A stretch of DNA of 19,169 nucleotides from Saprospiraceae bacterium UBA2329 (GCA_002344975.1 DDUV01000088.1:1-19169), one strand, 5' to 3'. Counted from the first letter of the stretch, positions 1-8,044 are shown. Numbers and translations: made by a program. Notes: generated from the sequence alone by a model not told the origin.

Positions 1-871
1 GCGATTCTTCACGAACCATTGTATCAACATCTACGTCAATATCATTAGTAAGGGGTACATTTTGGATTTGCGTTCTAAATCTAAACCTCTTATTCGGCAC
101 ATCACTGTTTTGAAGCGCTCTATTGGTGTTTGCATAAGCCCACTCCAGAGCTAAGGGCCATAGAGCCAACTGCACCTGTCCCAATGGTGGCACGTCAAAT
201 GTTACCGCAGGAAATCTGTTTTGTAGAAACGCAAGTGCATTGTCCGTCACAATGGACAAAACATCAATTACTGCCGGGCAAGTATTAAAGCCTTCGTCAC
301 AAATTTCCGGAGTTGACATTTGTGCCGCTTCTATTCCATCCATACCGCAGTCTGCAACTGCTGTTTCTGAATGATCTTTTAGCATTACCAATGCAAATTC
401 TTTTCCCAACGGAGCGATTGAGTAATATTTCGTTGGCGTTTGTATTCCACCAATAAACCCCTCAGGGCGTCTTAACAAAAAAAGATAACCATAACTCTCT
501 TTCAACTCGCCATACCATGTGTAATTATCCGGGGCTTCCTGTTCAAAATCCTTTACAACAAATGTATATTTTGAAGTATCTCCCGGTAACGACACAGAAA
601 TACGGTTGTTGGAAACTGCATCTCGTATATCTTTAATAGCGACCACCTCACTCGCTAAAGAACCGCCATCCAGCCTCCAACCGGATAGTATCTGGCGTTG
701 AGAAATATTGAGGTCAATATTTTCATTTTTTAGATCAAATAACTCCTTAGTAAAATTTATGCCCCCCTGTCGCCCTTGTGCCTTCATAAGTAAAGGCAAT
801 ATTATCACAAGGAATAGCAGCATGGCCTTTGAGCCAATGCTCACCAGAAATATGGATGGTTGTGATCTCAT
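1..871 (-). CDS. Secreted protein, 5' part; diverged reprolysin-like metallopeptidase
   Basis: An open frame runs without a stop from an ATG at 869-871 leftwards off the window, giving about 290 residues of the N-terminal part. The protein starts with a hydrophobic signal peptide ending near MKAQG (about residue 33); Met17 is an alternative start. Residues 40-180 resemble the pro-region of secreted Bacteroidetes metallopeptidases, with LPGDTSKYTFVVKDFE and a YGYLFLLRRPEG strand. Residues around 205-265 (CPAVIDVLSIVTDNA, then WAYANTNRALQNSDV) match in outline the start of a reprolysin-type catalytic domain, which usually reads IDVLVLYT...N.A..NSGV. The zinc site HExxHxxGxxH would lie beyond the window, so activity cannot be judged. 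The gene is more AT-rich than lipA and ilvC. A promoter sits about 210 nt upstream. Secretion is well supported; the peptidase family is an inference. Confidence 0.6.
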   Translation of the reverse strand, partial: MRSQPSIFLVSIGSKAMLLFLVIILPLLMKAQGRQGGINFTKELFDLKNENIDLNISQRQILSGWRLDGGSLASEVVAIKDIRDAVSNNRISVSLPGDTSKYTFVVKDFEQEAPDNYTWYGELKESYGYLFLLRRPEGFIGGIQTPTKYYSIAPLGKEFALVMLKDHSETAVADCGMDGIEAAQMSTPEICDEGFNTCPAVIDVLSIVTDNALAFLQNRFPAVTFDVPPLGQVQLALWPLALEWAYANTNRALQNSDVPNKRFRFRTQIQNVPLTNDIDVDVDTMVREES

Positions 872-1448
872 TGTTTATTGGTTTTGATGTGATACAATGA
901 CTGGCAACTCAATACCCTCCTGCACCACTGCACCGCAGCGATGAAATCATACAGCACACTTCACAGCGCCCTAAGTGTCCTGTCCGCCTTTCTAAGTGTT
1001 GTTCGTTGATCCGGGCCTTATCTTTACTTCAAATGCTAAAACTGTCGGAGCCTTCGGATTTGTGTTTGTTTTTCAATGAAGCAAATGTACAAAAAAAAAC
1101 GACCCTCCAATTTTTTTAACATTTATTTTTGTAAGAATAAAAAAAGGAGAAATAGTATAGTGTAAACACATCAAGCAGTGGGGCAAAAAACAAAATTCGC
1201 AAACCACCGGCTATTGAATATATCTGCGGCGGTTTTGACTGCTTGGGCAGGTAGAATCCGCCGGATAGCAGCACGAAATGGAAGCTTGCGCCGGCGGGCG
1301 TAGATGAGGATGGAGGCAGACATGGCGCTCAAATTTCGCAAAAAGAAAGACAAAATGTAGCGCGAACCGCTCCAATCCAAATCTTTTCGCTTATTTTTAT
1401 CTGAACAAATGCCAAACGCTGTCTGTATTTACAAAGCATCCTTATGCC
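872..1448. other. Intergenic region between divergent genes
   Basis: This stretch of 577 nt separates the minus-strand secreted-protein gene from the plus-strand gene at 1449. Apart from the minus-strand promoter at 1082-1110 and poly-A/T tracts at 1090-1145, nothing is recognised. A 69-codon minus-strand frame at 1171-1380 has no family resemblance and is not called. No clear TAnnTTTG promoter with a matching -33 box was found for the gene at 1449. Confidence 0.5.
1082..1110 (-). promoter_or_regulatory. Bacteroidetes-type promoter for the secreted protein at 1-871
   Basis: On the minus strand a perfect TACATTTG (-7 box consensus TAnnTTTG) lies at 1089-1082. A TTG (part of ATTG) lies at 1110-1108, with an 18-nt spacer. 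Transcription would begin near 1075 and leave a leader of about 200 nt before the start codon at 871. Confidence 0.5.
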
Positions 1449-2258
1449 ATGAAGAAGATACTCTTAGTTGCTGTCGCTGTTTTTTGCACTCAATTGGCTT
1501 ATTCTCAAGCTGATACGCCGAGGGTTAAGTCGCTGCCGCAAGAGGCCAAGGGCATTGTATATAACAAGGAGTTCACCGTTGATTTCAAAATGCACACCTC
1601 CGGGTTCGGGCTGGGCGCCAATTGGGGCAAGCTCAAAACTTACTACCGCACGCGCTTTTTCAATCTGGAACTGGCAGAGATCAAACACCCCAAAGAGATA
1701 CGCCAGAGTTTCGACTTTCGCATTCCAAGTTCGGGCCGCATTTCCCGCTCGTTCATCTTCGGCAAACAGAACAATCTCTATGTGTTGCACGGCGGCATCG
1801 GTGAGAAGCGCTATTTTTCCGAAAAAGCCATCAACCGGGGGCTGGCAGTGGGCATCAGTTATTCCGGTGGGCCTACGCTGGGCTTGCTCAAGCCGTACCA
1901 TTTAGATCTGATTCGCTTTCAGGAGCAAGACCCCACAAAGTTTTTTATCTCCGCCGAGTCTTTTTCAGAGGAAAATGCAGACAAGTTTTTAGACCTGAAC
2001 AGCATCTATGGGGCATCAGGCTTTTCGCGCGGGTTCGACCAGATTTCCATCTCTCCGGGCGCACACGCCAAGTTTGCCATCCATTTGGATTGGGGCGCTT
2101 ATGACGAATTTGTTAAATCCATTGAAGCCGGCGTTATGGTGGACGTTTTTTTCCAAACCATTCCCATCATGGTTGAATCTCCATTGGTACCCGACACCGG
2201 AAATCAATCGGTATTCTTCAACCTGTTTGTAAATTTGCAGCTCGGCAAGCGCCGTTAA
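1449..2258 (+). CDS. Secreted, probably outer-membrane beta-barrel-like protein
   Basis: This 269-aa protein has a clean signal peptide (MKKILLVAVAVFCTQLAYSQA, cleavage near residue 20). The mature part is rich in short amphipathic strands with glycine and aromatic residues (TSGFGLGANWGKLKTYYRT, VGISYSGGPTLGLLKPYHL, residues 50-155), which suggests a small outer-membrane barrel. I recall similar uncharacterised proteins next to lipA in other Bacteroidetes, but no biochemical role is known to me. The ATG at 1449 is chosen because the upstream ATG at 1444 hits a stop after one codon. Only 8 nt separate its stop from lipA, so the two are probably co-transcribed. The function is not known. Confidence 0.75.
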   Translation: MKKILLVAVAVFCTQLAYSQADTPRVKSLPQEAKGIVYNKEFTVDFKMHTSGFGLGANWGKLKTYYRTRFFNLELAEIKHPKEIRQSFDFRIPSSGRISRSFIFGKQNNLYVLHGGIGEKRYFSEKAINRGLAVGISYSGGPTLGLLKPYHLDLIRFQEQDPTKFFISAESFSEENADKFLDLNSIYGASGFSRGFDQISISPGAHAKFAIHLDWGAYDEFVKSIEAGVMVDVFFQTIPIMVESPLVPDTGNQSVFFNLFVNLQLGKRR

Positions 2259-2266
2259 TTACCATT

Positions 2267-3139
2267 ATGATAGAGTTGAATATTGTAGAATCCAAAGAAG
2301 AAAGACAACGCAAGCCCGACTGGCTGCGCGTGAAACTGCCCATTGGCCAAAACTACCGCCATGTGCGGCAATTGGTAGATCAGTACAGCCTGCATACCAT
2401 TTGTCAAAGCGGTAACTGTCCCAATATGGGCGAGTGCTGGGGCGCAGGCACTGCTACCTTTATGATTTTGGGCAATACCTGTACGCGTTCCTGTTCTTTT
2501 TGCGCCGTAAAAACCGGTCGCCCCAACGAATACGACGAAGACGAACCGCGCAGAGTATCGGAGGCCATCCGGCTGATGGGGGTCAAACACGCCGTCATCA
2601 CTTCCGTCAATCGCGATGAATTGGCCGACCGTGGCGCCGAAATCTGGTACCAAACGGTGCGCGCCATCAAGGAAAGTACGCCGCAGGTGACCATCGAAAC
2701 GCTCATTCCCGACGTCAAGTCCACCTGGTCGGCGCTCGAACGCATGATCAGCGCGGGGCAGGAGGTGGTGTCTCACAATATGGAAACCGTGCAACGGCTG
2801 TATCGCAAAGTGCGCCCGCAGGCCAAATACGAGCGCAGTCTGGAGCAAATACGCCGCACCAAGGAGTACGGCAAACGCACCAAATCGGGCATCATGGTAG
2901 GATTGGGTGAGACAGAGGAGGAGGTTTTTCAAATCATGGACGACCTGTTGGAATACGGCTGCGATGTGCTCACCATCGGGCAATACCTGCAACCTACGAA
3001 AATGCACATCGAAGTGGCCGAGTTCATCCACCCCGACCAATTTGCCCGCTATACGGAAGTCGGCCTCGCCAAAGGCTTTCCTTTTGTGGAGAGCGGTCCA
3101 TTGGTGCGTTCCTCTTATCACGCCGAACGGCACCTCTAA
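2267..3139 (+). CDS. lipA: Lipoyl synthase (LipA)
   Basis: This cytosolic radical-SAM enzyme inserts two sulfurs into octanoyl groups on lipoyl carrier domains (such as those of pyruvate dehydrogenase and the glycine cleavage system). The 290-aa length is normal for the family. Both cluster motifs are visible: the auxiliary-cluster cysteines C46, C51 and C57 (CQSGNCPNMGEC), and the radical-SAM CxxxCxxC at C72, C76 and C79 (CTRSCSFC). The family's C-terminal RSSYHA motif is at residues 281-286; its serine is a ligand of the auxiliary cluster. The gene sits between a secreted protein and an M50 peptidase with gaps of 8 and 12 nt, so a three-gene transcript is likely. No lipB is seen in the window. 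A 361-codon antisense frame over this gene is a by-product of its codon use. Confidence 0.97.
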   Translation: MIELNIVESKEERQRKPDWLRVKLPIGQNYRHVRQLVDQYSLHTICQSGNCPNMGECWGAGTATFMILGNTCTRSCSFCAVKTGRPNEYDEDEPRRVSEAIRLMGVKHAVITSVNRDELADRGAEIWYQTVRAIKESTPQVTIETLIPDVKSTWSALERMISAGQEVVSHNMETVQRLYRKVRPQAKYERSLEQIRRTKEYGKRTKSGIMVGLGETEEEVFQIMDDLLEYGCDVLTIGQYLQPTKMHIEVAEFIHPDQFARYTEVGLAKGFPFVESGPLVRSSYHAERHL

Positions 3140-3151
3140 ACGCGGCCCTAC

Positions 3152-4279
3152 ATGAATCAATCCCTGCGCATTGCCCGGATATTCGGCATTCCCGTACAAG
3201 TACACTGGTCGTTTGGCCTGCTCCTTGCCTGGGTAGCCTATATGGGGTATGAACAAGGCTGGACCCTGCGCGAGACGCTGTTCATGGGCGGTTTTGTGCT
3301 GGTGCTGTTCATTTGCGTTATTCTGCACGAGTTCGGTCATGCGCTCACCGCGCGCCGGTATGGAGTAGGCACCCGCGACATCACCATTTCGCCCATTGGC
3401 GGCATTGCCCGCTTAGACCGAATGCCCGAAAAGCCTTATCAGGAATTTATGGTGGCCATTGCCGGGCCATTGGTCAATGTGGCCATTTCCGGCATTCTTT
3501 CGGTGGTGTATCTGGTATGGTCGGGTGCAGGCAGTCAGGCATTGCAGCACTCTTTGTACGGCATCATTTTGCGCGACAGCAACTTTCTGCCCGGCGTATC
3601 TTCGGTGTTTGAGCTTTCCATTGTTACACTGATTGCGCTCAACGGCACTCTGGCGGTTTTCAACATGTTGCCGGCCTTCCCGATGGACGGCGGTCGCGTA
3701 TTGCGGGCCTTGCTTTCGGTGCGCTGGGGACGCTCTACGGCTACGCGCATTGCCGCCGGACTGGGGCAGTTGCTGGCAGTGGGCCTGGCGATTTACGGCG
3801 CCTACACAGGCAGTTTTGTCACTATTCTCATTGGAGGTTTTGTTTTTCTGGCCGCAGCGCATGAGCACCGGGCTGTGCGAGCTGAAGAGTTCCTTTCCCA
3901 CTACAAAGTATCGGACGTCGTTCGCACGCAGTTTTCCCGTTTTTTCACTTTCGATCCGGTGTCATTGCCTGCAGAGGCCATGCAACACGGATTGGAGCAA
4001 TATGTATTGGTTTTCGACCCCGCTTATCAGGTGGTAGGCAGCCTGAGCGAAACGGTCGTTCTCATGGCCGTCAAAGAAGAACTGTACGACGCCCCCATCG
4101 AATCGCTGCCGCTGCTGCCCGCGCCGGAAGTGCGGCCCGAACAAACCCTGAAAGAGGTATTGCATATTTTTCAGACGGAAACCGCCCCCATCCTGCCTGT
4201 GGTGGAAAACGGCGCGCTCATCGGTGTAGTGGATCAACCGATGGTGGAGCATTTTTTGAGAAGGCAGAGGAAAAGATAA
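3152..4279 (+). CDS. Site-2 protease family (M50) membrane metallopeptidase with CBS-like tail
   Basis: This 375-aa intramembrane zinc peptidase has the HExxH motif at residues 59-63 (HEFGH) in a membrane helix and the third metal ligand in NMLPAFPMDGGR (residues 171-182, Asp179). The N-terminal two thirds form about six hydrophobic segments. A soluble tail (about 245-375) ends in a CBS-like stretch (APILPVVENGALIGVVDQPMVEHFL). This arrangement is known from SpoIVFB/Rip3-like site-2 proteases that cut membrane-bound regulatory proteins. The substrate is unknown and no anti-sigma factor is nearby. The start is 12 nt after lipA, so it probably shares its transcript. It converges with the gene at 4337. 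Confidence 0.9.
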   Translation: MNQSLRIARIFGIPVQVHWSFGLLLAWVAYMGYEQGWTLRETLFMGGFVLVLFICVILHEFGHALTARRYGVGTRDITISPIGGIARLDRMPEKPYQEFMVAIAGPLVNVAISGILSVVYLVWSGAGSQALQHSLYGIILRDSNFLPGVSSVFELSIVTLIALNGTLAVFNMLPAFPMDGGRVLRALLSVRWGRSTATRIAAGLGQLLAVGLAIYGAYTGSFVTILIGGFVFLAAAHEHRAVRAEEFLSHYKVSDVVRTQFSRFFTFDPVSLPAEAMQHGLEQYVLVFDPAYQVVGSLSETVVLMAVKEELYDAPIESLPLLPAPEVRPEQTLKEVLHIFQTETAPILPVVENGALIGVVDQPMVEHFLRRQRKR

Positions 4280-4336
4280 GCATAATGGGGAAAGCCGCTC
4301 TCCGAAACCGTAGATATGATAGGCAGAGATTTTACA

Positions 4337-5257
4337 CTACCCCATATTATTGATTTCAGCCCGCACTTGCTGAACAAAAGACTCCTCTACTTCGAGTACC
4401 TCGCTGATGACTTTATCGTCAAAGCCTTTCAGAATCATATTGCGGCAGGCTAAGTAGGATTTATGGCGAATACCTATTTGTTCACCTTTTTGTATGCCGC
4501 GTTTTTCATATAGATCCAGCACGCTCATGGCCTCGGCTTGAACTTCGTTCGAGAGTTGTTCCAATACCTTTGTCATGTTCTCTTCATTTTTGATGCGGTT
4601 GAAAAAGTAAACGAATAAAGCTTTGAAATAGTTGCCATCGTCATCAACGGCGCTTTCCAGCAAAAATACCGCTTGATTTTGCAAATAAGCCTCATCAAAA
4701 CTATGCTTCAGTGTCAACAGTGCCGAGATCAGCAGATGGTTGCGGAAAGCGGCCAGTATTTGTTCATCTGGATTTTTTTGGAGGTTGTGAAAAGCATATT
4801 CGAATTTCGACAAATAACACAAGATGTCTTCCGGCAGATGACCGAAGTGCTTCACAATAGGCTTGTACTCCCAAGGTTCCTCTCCATGATAAAACACAAC
4901 AGGAACCACCAAACGCGGCGTCTGCCCGTTTTGAGCTTCCCGCCATAGGGATCCGCTGATGTAATACAACAATTGAAAGGGCGTATTTTTGTCAGGATGA
5001 CTCTTATGTTCCAACAGCAAGCACAGATACACCTCTGTCTGGTCTTTCAACCGAACCGAAAAAACCAAATCGGTATAGGAGGCCTTTAGTGTGTCATCCA
5101 CGAATGTGCCGTCCTCCCGTTGGAGGCTATCCCAGTCAACCCGGGAACAGAGTTCAATTGGCAGATATACCTCGAAGTATTCCCTGACCCGCCCAAGATC
5201 GGAGAACAGGTGCTTGAACAAAGCGTCGTGAGTGCGTACGGAGTTTGGCTGAGACAT
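4337..5257 (-). CDS. Rpn/YhgA-like PD-(D/E)XK nuclease family protein
   Basis: This 306-aa protein belongs to the family often labelled putative transposase YhgA-like (Rpn, recombination-promoting nuclease). It opens with the family signature SVRTHDALFKHLFSD (residues 6-20). The PD-(D/E)XK core is intact: Asp63 in SYTDLVFSV and Glu83-x-Lys85 in LLLEHKS. The family also has the PVVFYHGEEPW stretch seen near residues 120-135. Rpn proteins are DNA endonucleases in E. coli; their natural role is unsettled. The start is placed at Met 5257, where the family begins; a further in-frame Met at 5311 would add 18 residues with no family resemblance. It lies alone between the M50 gene (convergent) and ilvC. 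No inverted repeats mark it as an insertion sequence. Confidence 0.85.
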   Translation of the reverse strand: MSQPNSVRTHDALFKHLFSDLGRVREYFEVYLPIELCSRVDWDSLQREDGTFVDDTLKASYTDLVFSVRLKDQTEVYLCLLLEHKSHPDKNTPFQLLYYISGSLWREAQNGQTPRLVVPVVFYHGEEPWEYKPIVKHFGHLPEDILCYLSKFEYAFHNLQKNPDEQILAAFRNHLLISALLTLKHSFDEAYLQNQAVFLLESAVDDDGNYFKALFVYFFNRIKNEENMTKVLEQLSNEVQAEAMSVLDLYEKRGIQKGEQIGIRHKSYLACRNMILKGFDDKVISEVLEVEESFVQQVRAEINNMG

Positions 5258-5336
5258 GAGGCAAAGATGAGTATTCCAGGGTGGTTTGGGGCAAATGCCT
5301 TTGAAAAACAAGCACTTGCCCCTGTATTTGTGTATA

Positions 5337-6386
5337 TTACTTACCCGCTTCCGGTCGGAGGCTGCGTACCGTGCGGCCGGCCTGCCACATTTCGCTTTCG
5401 CGGAGTTCGCGGAGTTCTTCTTCCAATTTTACGCGGTAGTCGGGTTGGCTGTTGGAGTCAATAGAGCGCTGGGCTTCCTCGCCGGAGGCCACGCTGTTGT
5501 ACAAGTCTTCAAACACCGGCGCAACGGCATCCCGGAAGCGGCCGTACCAGTCCAAAGCCCCGCGCTGTGCCGTTGTGGAGCAGTTGGCGTACATCCAGTC
5601 CATGCCGTTTTCGGCTACTAAGGGCATCAGGCTCTGGGTAAGTTCTTCCACTGTTTCGTTGAAGGCTTCGGAGGGCGTATGGCCGTTGCGGCGCAAACAC
5701 TCGTACTGAGCGGCAAAAATACCCTGAATGGCCCCCATGAGCGTGCCGCGTTCGCCGGTGAGGTCGCTGTAAACTTCCCTTTTGAAGGTCGTTTCAAACA
5801 AATACCCCGAACCGATGCCGATGCCCAGTGCAATGACCCGGTCAAAAGCGCGGCCGGTGGCGTCCTGTGCGATGGCGTAGCTGGAATTGAGACCGCGACC
5901 TTCCAAAAACAAGCGGCGCAGGCTGGTGCCCGAACCTTTGGGTGCCACCAAAATCACATCGACATCGGCGGGCGGCACAATGCCGGTGCGCTCGCTGTAA
6001 GTGACGCCGAAACCGTGAGAGAAGTAAAGCGCTTTGCCGGCGGTCAGGTGAGGCTTCAGTACAGGCCAAACGGCAATCTGAGCGGCATCTGAAAGCAGGT
6101 ATTGTATGATGGTAGCCTTTTGGGCGGCTTCCTCGATGTCGAAGAGGGTTTCGCCGGGCGTCCAGCCGTCGCGTACGGCTTTGTCCCAGGTGGCGGAGTC
6201 TTTGCGCTGCCCGATGATGACCTTGAAGCCATTGTCGCGCAGGTTGAGCGCCTGCCCCGGGCCTTGTACGCCATAGCCAATGATGGCAATGACCTCATCT
6301 TTGAGTATTTCGCGCGCTTTTTCCAATGGGAATTCCTCCCGCGTTACGACGTTTTCTTCCACGCCGCCAAAATTCAGCTTTGCCAT
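5337..6386 (-). CDS. ilvC: Ketol-acid reductoisomerase (IlvC)
   Basis: This cytosolic enzyme isomerises and reduces acetolactate or acetohydroxybutyrate, using NADPH, in valine, leucine and isoleucine synthesis. The 349-aa protein matches closely the Bacteroidetes form: MAKLNFGGVEENVVTREEFPL at the start, the Rossmann motif GYGVQG (37-42), the cofactor loop GQRKDS (59-64), then VAPKGSGTSLRR and SDLTGERGTLMGAIQG. The C-terminal knot carries acidic metal ligands in FNETVEELTQSLMP. It is 23 nt downstream of ilvN on the same strand and surely co-transcribed. The ilvB and ilvD genes, often part of the same operon, are not in the window. Confidence 0.97.
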   Translation of the reverse strand: MAKLNFGGVEENVVTREEFPLEKAREILKDEVIAIIGYGVQGPGQALNLRDNGFKVIIGQRKDSATWDKAVRDGWTPGETLFDIEEAAQKATIIQYLLSDAAQIAVWPVLKPHLTAGKALYFSHGFGVTYSERTGIVPPADVDVILVAPKGSGTSLRRLFLEGRGLNSSYAIAQDATGRAFDRVIALGIGIGSGYLFETTFKREVYSDLTGERGTLMGAIQGIFAAQYECLRRNGHTPSEAFNETVEELTQSLMPLVAENGMDWMYANCSTTAQRGALDWYGRFRDAVAPVFEDLYNSVASGEEAQRSIDSNSQPDYRVKLEEELRELRESEMWQAGRTVRSLRPEAGK

Positions 6387-6409
6387 GATGTTGCTTGTTT
6401 AGAGAAAGG

Positions 6410-6946
6410 TTAACGATGATTGATCTGAATGTTCATGTCCTTGAGATAAGTATTGAGGCGCTCCATAGCCTTCACAATGGCAATGCGGCCCGAACGAACA
6501 AATTCGTAAATGCCGATTTTTTCCAAATCCTGAAGCAAAGCTTCTGTCTCTGAGGCATGCCCGGTTTTTTCAATGACCACATATTCCGGCTCGATACATA
6601 GAATACGGGCATTGTGCGCACGAATGAGTTGCTCTACCGTATCGCCATTGCTGAATGCCTCTGTGGGGACTTTGTACAGCGCAATTTCCTGAAAAACAAT
6701 GCCGTCGCGCTCATAATGAAACGCCTTGAGCACGTCCACCTGCTTGTCCAATTGAGCGACGAGCTTGTGTACCATGTCTTCGGTGACATTCACCACAATG
6801 GTGAATCGGTGGATACCGGGAATAGAGGATTTGGAAACAGTGAGGCTTTCAATATTGATGTGCCTGCGTGTGAACACGGCAACGATGCGCTGCAGCAGTC
6901 CGGTTTGATTTTCCGAAAAGACAGTGATGGTGAATTCCTTTTCCAT
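6410..6946 (-). CDS. ilvN: Acetolactate synthase small (regulatory) subunit
   Basis: This 178-aa subunit activates the catalytic subunit IlvB and confers feedback inhibition by valine. An ACT domain fills residues 1-80 (FTITVFSENQTGLLQRIVAVFTRRHINIESL), with the glycine-leucine turn typical of amino-acid binding. The second half (about 85-165: VEQLIRAHNARILCIEPEYVVIEKTG) matches the C-terminal IlvN/IlvH domain. Translation starts at 6946. A terminator of the preceding ribosomal cluster lies 94-127 nt upstream, so ilvN-ilvC probably has its own promoter between 6947 and 7040, though no convincing TAnnTTTG box with a -33 partner was seen there. The absence of ilvB directly upstream is unusual. 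Confidence 0.95.
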   Translation of the reverse strand: MEKEFTITVFSENQTGLLQRIVAVFTRRHINIESLTVSKSSIPGIHRFTIVVNVTEDMVHKLVAQLDKQVDVLKAFHYERDGIVFQEIALYKVPTEAFSNGDTVEQLIRAHNARILCIEPEYVVIEKTGHASETEALLQDLEKIGIYEFVRSGRIAIVKAMERLNTYLKDMNIQINHR

Positions 6947-7039
6947 TGTGAAGCACGGTTTTTCTGTTTGTTGACAAAAGCAGCATCACCGGCTTTATTT
7001 GGCAGAGCATCAAAAAGGGGCGCTATGAAATCTGCGCCT

Positions 7040-7073
7040 AAAAAGAAAGCCATTCCCGTTGCCAGGAATGGCT
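7040..7073 (-). terminator. Terminator of the tRNA-Arg-rpmB-rpmG-DUF4295 unit
   Basis: On the minus strand a 9-bp stem (AGCCATTCC and GGAATGGCT, 8-nt loop, positions 7073-7048) is followed by a T-rich tract (7047-7040). It lies 31 nt after the DUF4295 stop and before ilvN. Confidence 0.85.
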
Positions 7074-7103
7074 ATATTGTTTTACTTCCGCTGGAGCAGA
7101 AGA

Positions 7104-7280
7104 TTATTTCACGTCGCTGAAAAATTCTTTGACTTTGTCCTTGTGGACAATCACTTCTTTGTAAGTGTATTTGCCCGTTTTGGGGTCTTTGACCGGCTTT
7201 ACCACACGTACATGGTCTTTGCCGGAACCTGCGTTGGCGGAACGTTGAGCTACACGCGCGTTTTTAGATACTTTTGCCAT
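7104..7280 (-). CDS. DUF4295 family small basic protein
   Basis: This 58-aa lysine-rich protein (MAKVSKNARVAQRS ... PKTGKYTYKEVIVHKDKVKEFFSDVK) fits the Bacteroidetes-specific DUF4295 family, which is normally encoded right after rpmB and rpmG. It may be a ribosome-associated protein, judged only from that constant position and its basic composition. It was found by reading the minus strand between rpmG and the terminator. The gap to rpmG is 75 nt. In many relatives ftsY follows; here a terminator and then ilvN-ilvC follow. Confidence 0.9.
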   Translation of the reverse strand: MAKVSKNARVAQRSANAGSGKDHVRVVKPVKDPKTGKYTYKEVIVHKDKVKEFFSDVK

Positions 7281-7355
7281 GTTGCAATTTTTTTAATTGG
7301 TTTCGGAAATCATTGATACGTCGAAAACAACCGGCCAATGCCGACAATAGTTCCC

Positions 7356-7544
7356 TTACTTGATTTCGCGGTGAACGGTTTTCTTCTTAAGAATCGGGTT
7401 GTACTTCACCAATTCCAAACGGTCGGGTGTGTTTTTGCGATTCTTTTGCGTGATATAGCGGGAAGTGCCGGCCATGCCGGAGGCTTTGTGCTCCGTGCAT
7501 TCCATAATGATCATGATGCGGTTCCCTTTTTGCTTCTTAGCCAT
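7356..7544 (-). CDS. rpmG: Large ribosomal subunit protein bL33
   Basis: This 62-aa structural protein of the 50S subunit reads MAKKQKGNRIMIIMECTEHKASGMAGTSRYITQKNRKNTPDRLELVKYNPILKKKTVHREIK in pattern, typical of Bacteroidetes bL33. It has a single cysteine, so it is the zinc-free type rather than the four-cysteine zinc form. It lies 28 nt after rpmB and 75 nt before the DUF4295 gene. Confidence 0.97.
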   Translation of the reverse strand: MAKKQKGNRIMIIMECTEHKASGMAGTSRYITQKNRKNTPDRLELVKYNPILKKKTVHREIK

Positions 7545-7572
7545 GGCTGCCGATGATTTTCAGATGGTAGAT

Positions 7573-7824
7573 TTACTTGAGTTTAACGCCAGTGTCAACG
7601 CCTTTCTTTTCCAATTTCTTCAGATAAGCGTACAGACCCAACTTGTTGATGGTGCGCACTTCGGAAGTACAAACCTTGAGCGAAATCCATTCGTCGGTTT
7701 CCGGTATATAGAAACGCTTGGTTTGGATGTTCGGCAAAAAACGGCGGCGTGTTTTGCGGTTCGAGTGCGATACGGAATTGCCCGATACAGGGCGCTTTCC
7801 AGATAATTGACATACTTTCGACAT
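7573..7824 (-). CDS. rpmB: Large ribosomal subunit protein bL28
   Basis: This 83-aa 50S subunit protein begins MSKVCQLSGKRPVSGNSVSHSNRKTRRRF, the standard bL28 opening, followed by LPNIQTKRFYIPETDEWISLKV. The start at 7824 is fixed by this family N-terminus. A longer in-frame reading to 7935 merely translates the tRNA-Arg gene. It is the first protein gene of the cluster, 43 nt downstream of tRNA-Arg(ACG), and is probably read from the same promoter. Confidence 0.97.
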   Translation of the reverse strand: MSKVCQLSGKRPVSGNSVSHSNRKTRRRFLPNIQTKRFYIPETDEWISLKVCTSEVRTINKLGLYAYLKKLEKKGVDTGVKLK

Positions 7825-7867
7825 GACGCGTGGTATCTTTTCTTTTCCCTCGGTAATTAAAGTTGAG

Positions 7868-7941
7868 TGACTCCGGCAGGACTCGAACCTGCAACCTTCT
7901 GATCCGTAGTCAGATGCTCTATCCAATTGAGCCACGGAGCC
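7868..7941 (-). tRNA. tRNA-Arg (ACG)
   Basis: A full cloverleaf can be drawn on the minus strand. The acceptor GGCTCCG pairs with CGGAGTC. The anticodon stem TCTGA/TCAGA encloses loop CTACGGA with anticodon ACG (A34 would be edited to inosine). The T arm is GCAGG TTCGAGT CCTGC and the discriminator base is A. CCA is not encoded. It leads the rpmB cluster. Confidence 0.96.
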
Positions 7942-7960
7942 ATTTTTTCAAATGAGAGCG

Positions 7961-7990
7961 CAAAGATACAACCATTTTTCAAATCGGCAA
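7961..7990 (-). promoter_or_regulatory. Promoter of tRNA-Arg(ACG) and rpmB cluster
   Basis: The minus strand shows TATCTTTG (7968-7961), a perfect -7 box, and TTG (7990-7988) with a 19-nt spacer. The predicted start of transcription lies a few bases before the tRNA 5' end at 7941. Confidence 0.75.
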
Positions 7991-8044
7991 TAGTACCGCC
8001 CAAAAAAATATTCAGTTTTTTGGGGCAGGTCTGTGATTATCAAC

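Noticed and set aside
1171..1380. 69-codon minus-strand frame in the intergenic region
   Set aside because: Arginine-rich low-quality sequence, no signal or family, no promoter, and not in a plausible operon.
2255..3340. 361-codon open frame on the minus strand over lipA
   Set aside because: The plus strand encodes a complete lipoyl synthase with all cysteine motifs. The antisense frame is histidine- and alanine-rich, has no family likeness, and results from codon bias.
4337..5257. Insertion sequence, because the family is often called a transposase
   Set aside because: Rpn/YhgA-like proteins are nucleases without their own terminal repeats. No inverted repeats or target duplication were seen around it.
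7825..7935. N-terminal extension of rpmB (MAQLDRASDYGSEGCRF...)
   Set aside because: It is a translation of the tRNA-Arg(ACG) gene. The bL28 family begins at MSKVCQLSGKRP, position 7824.
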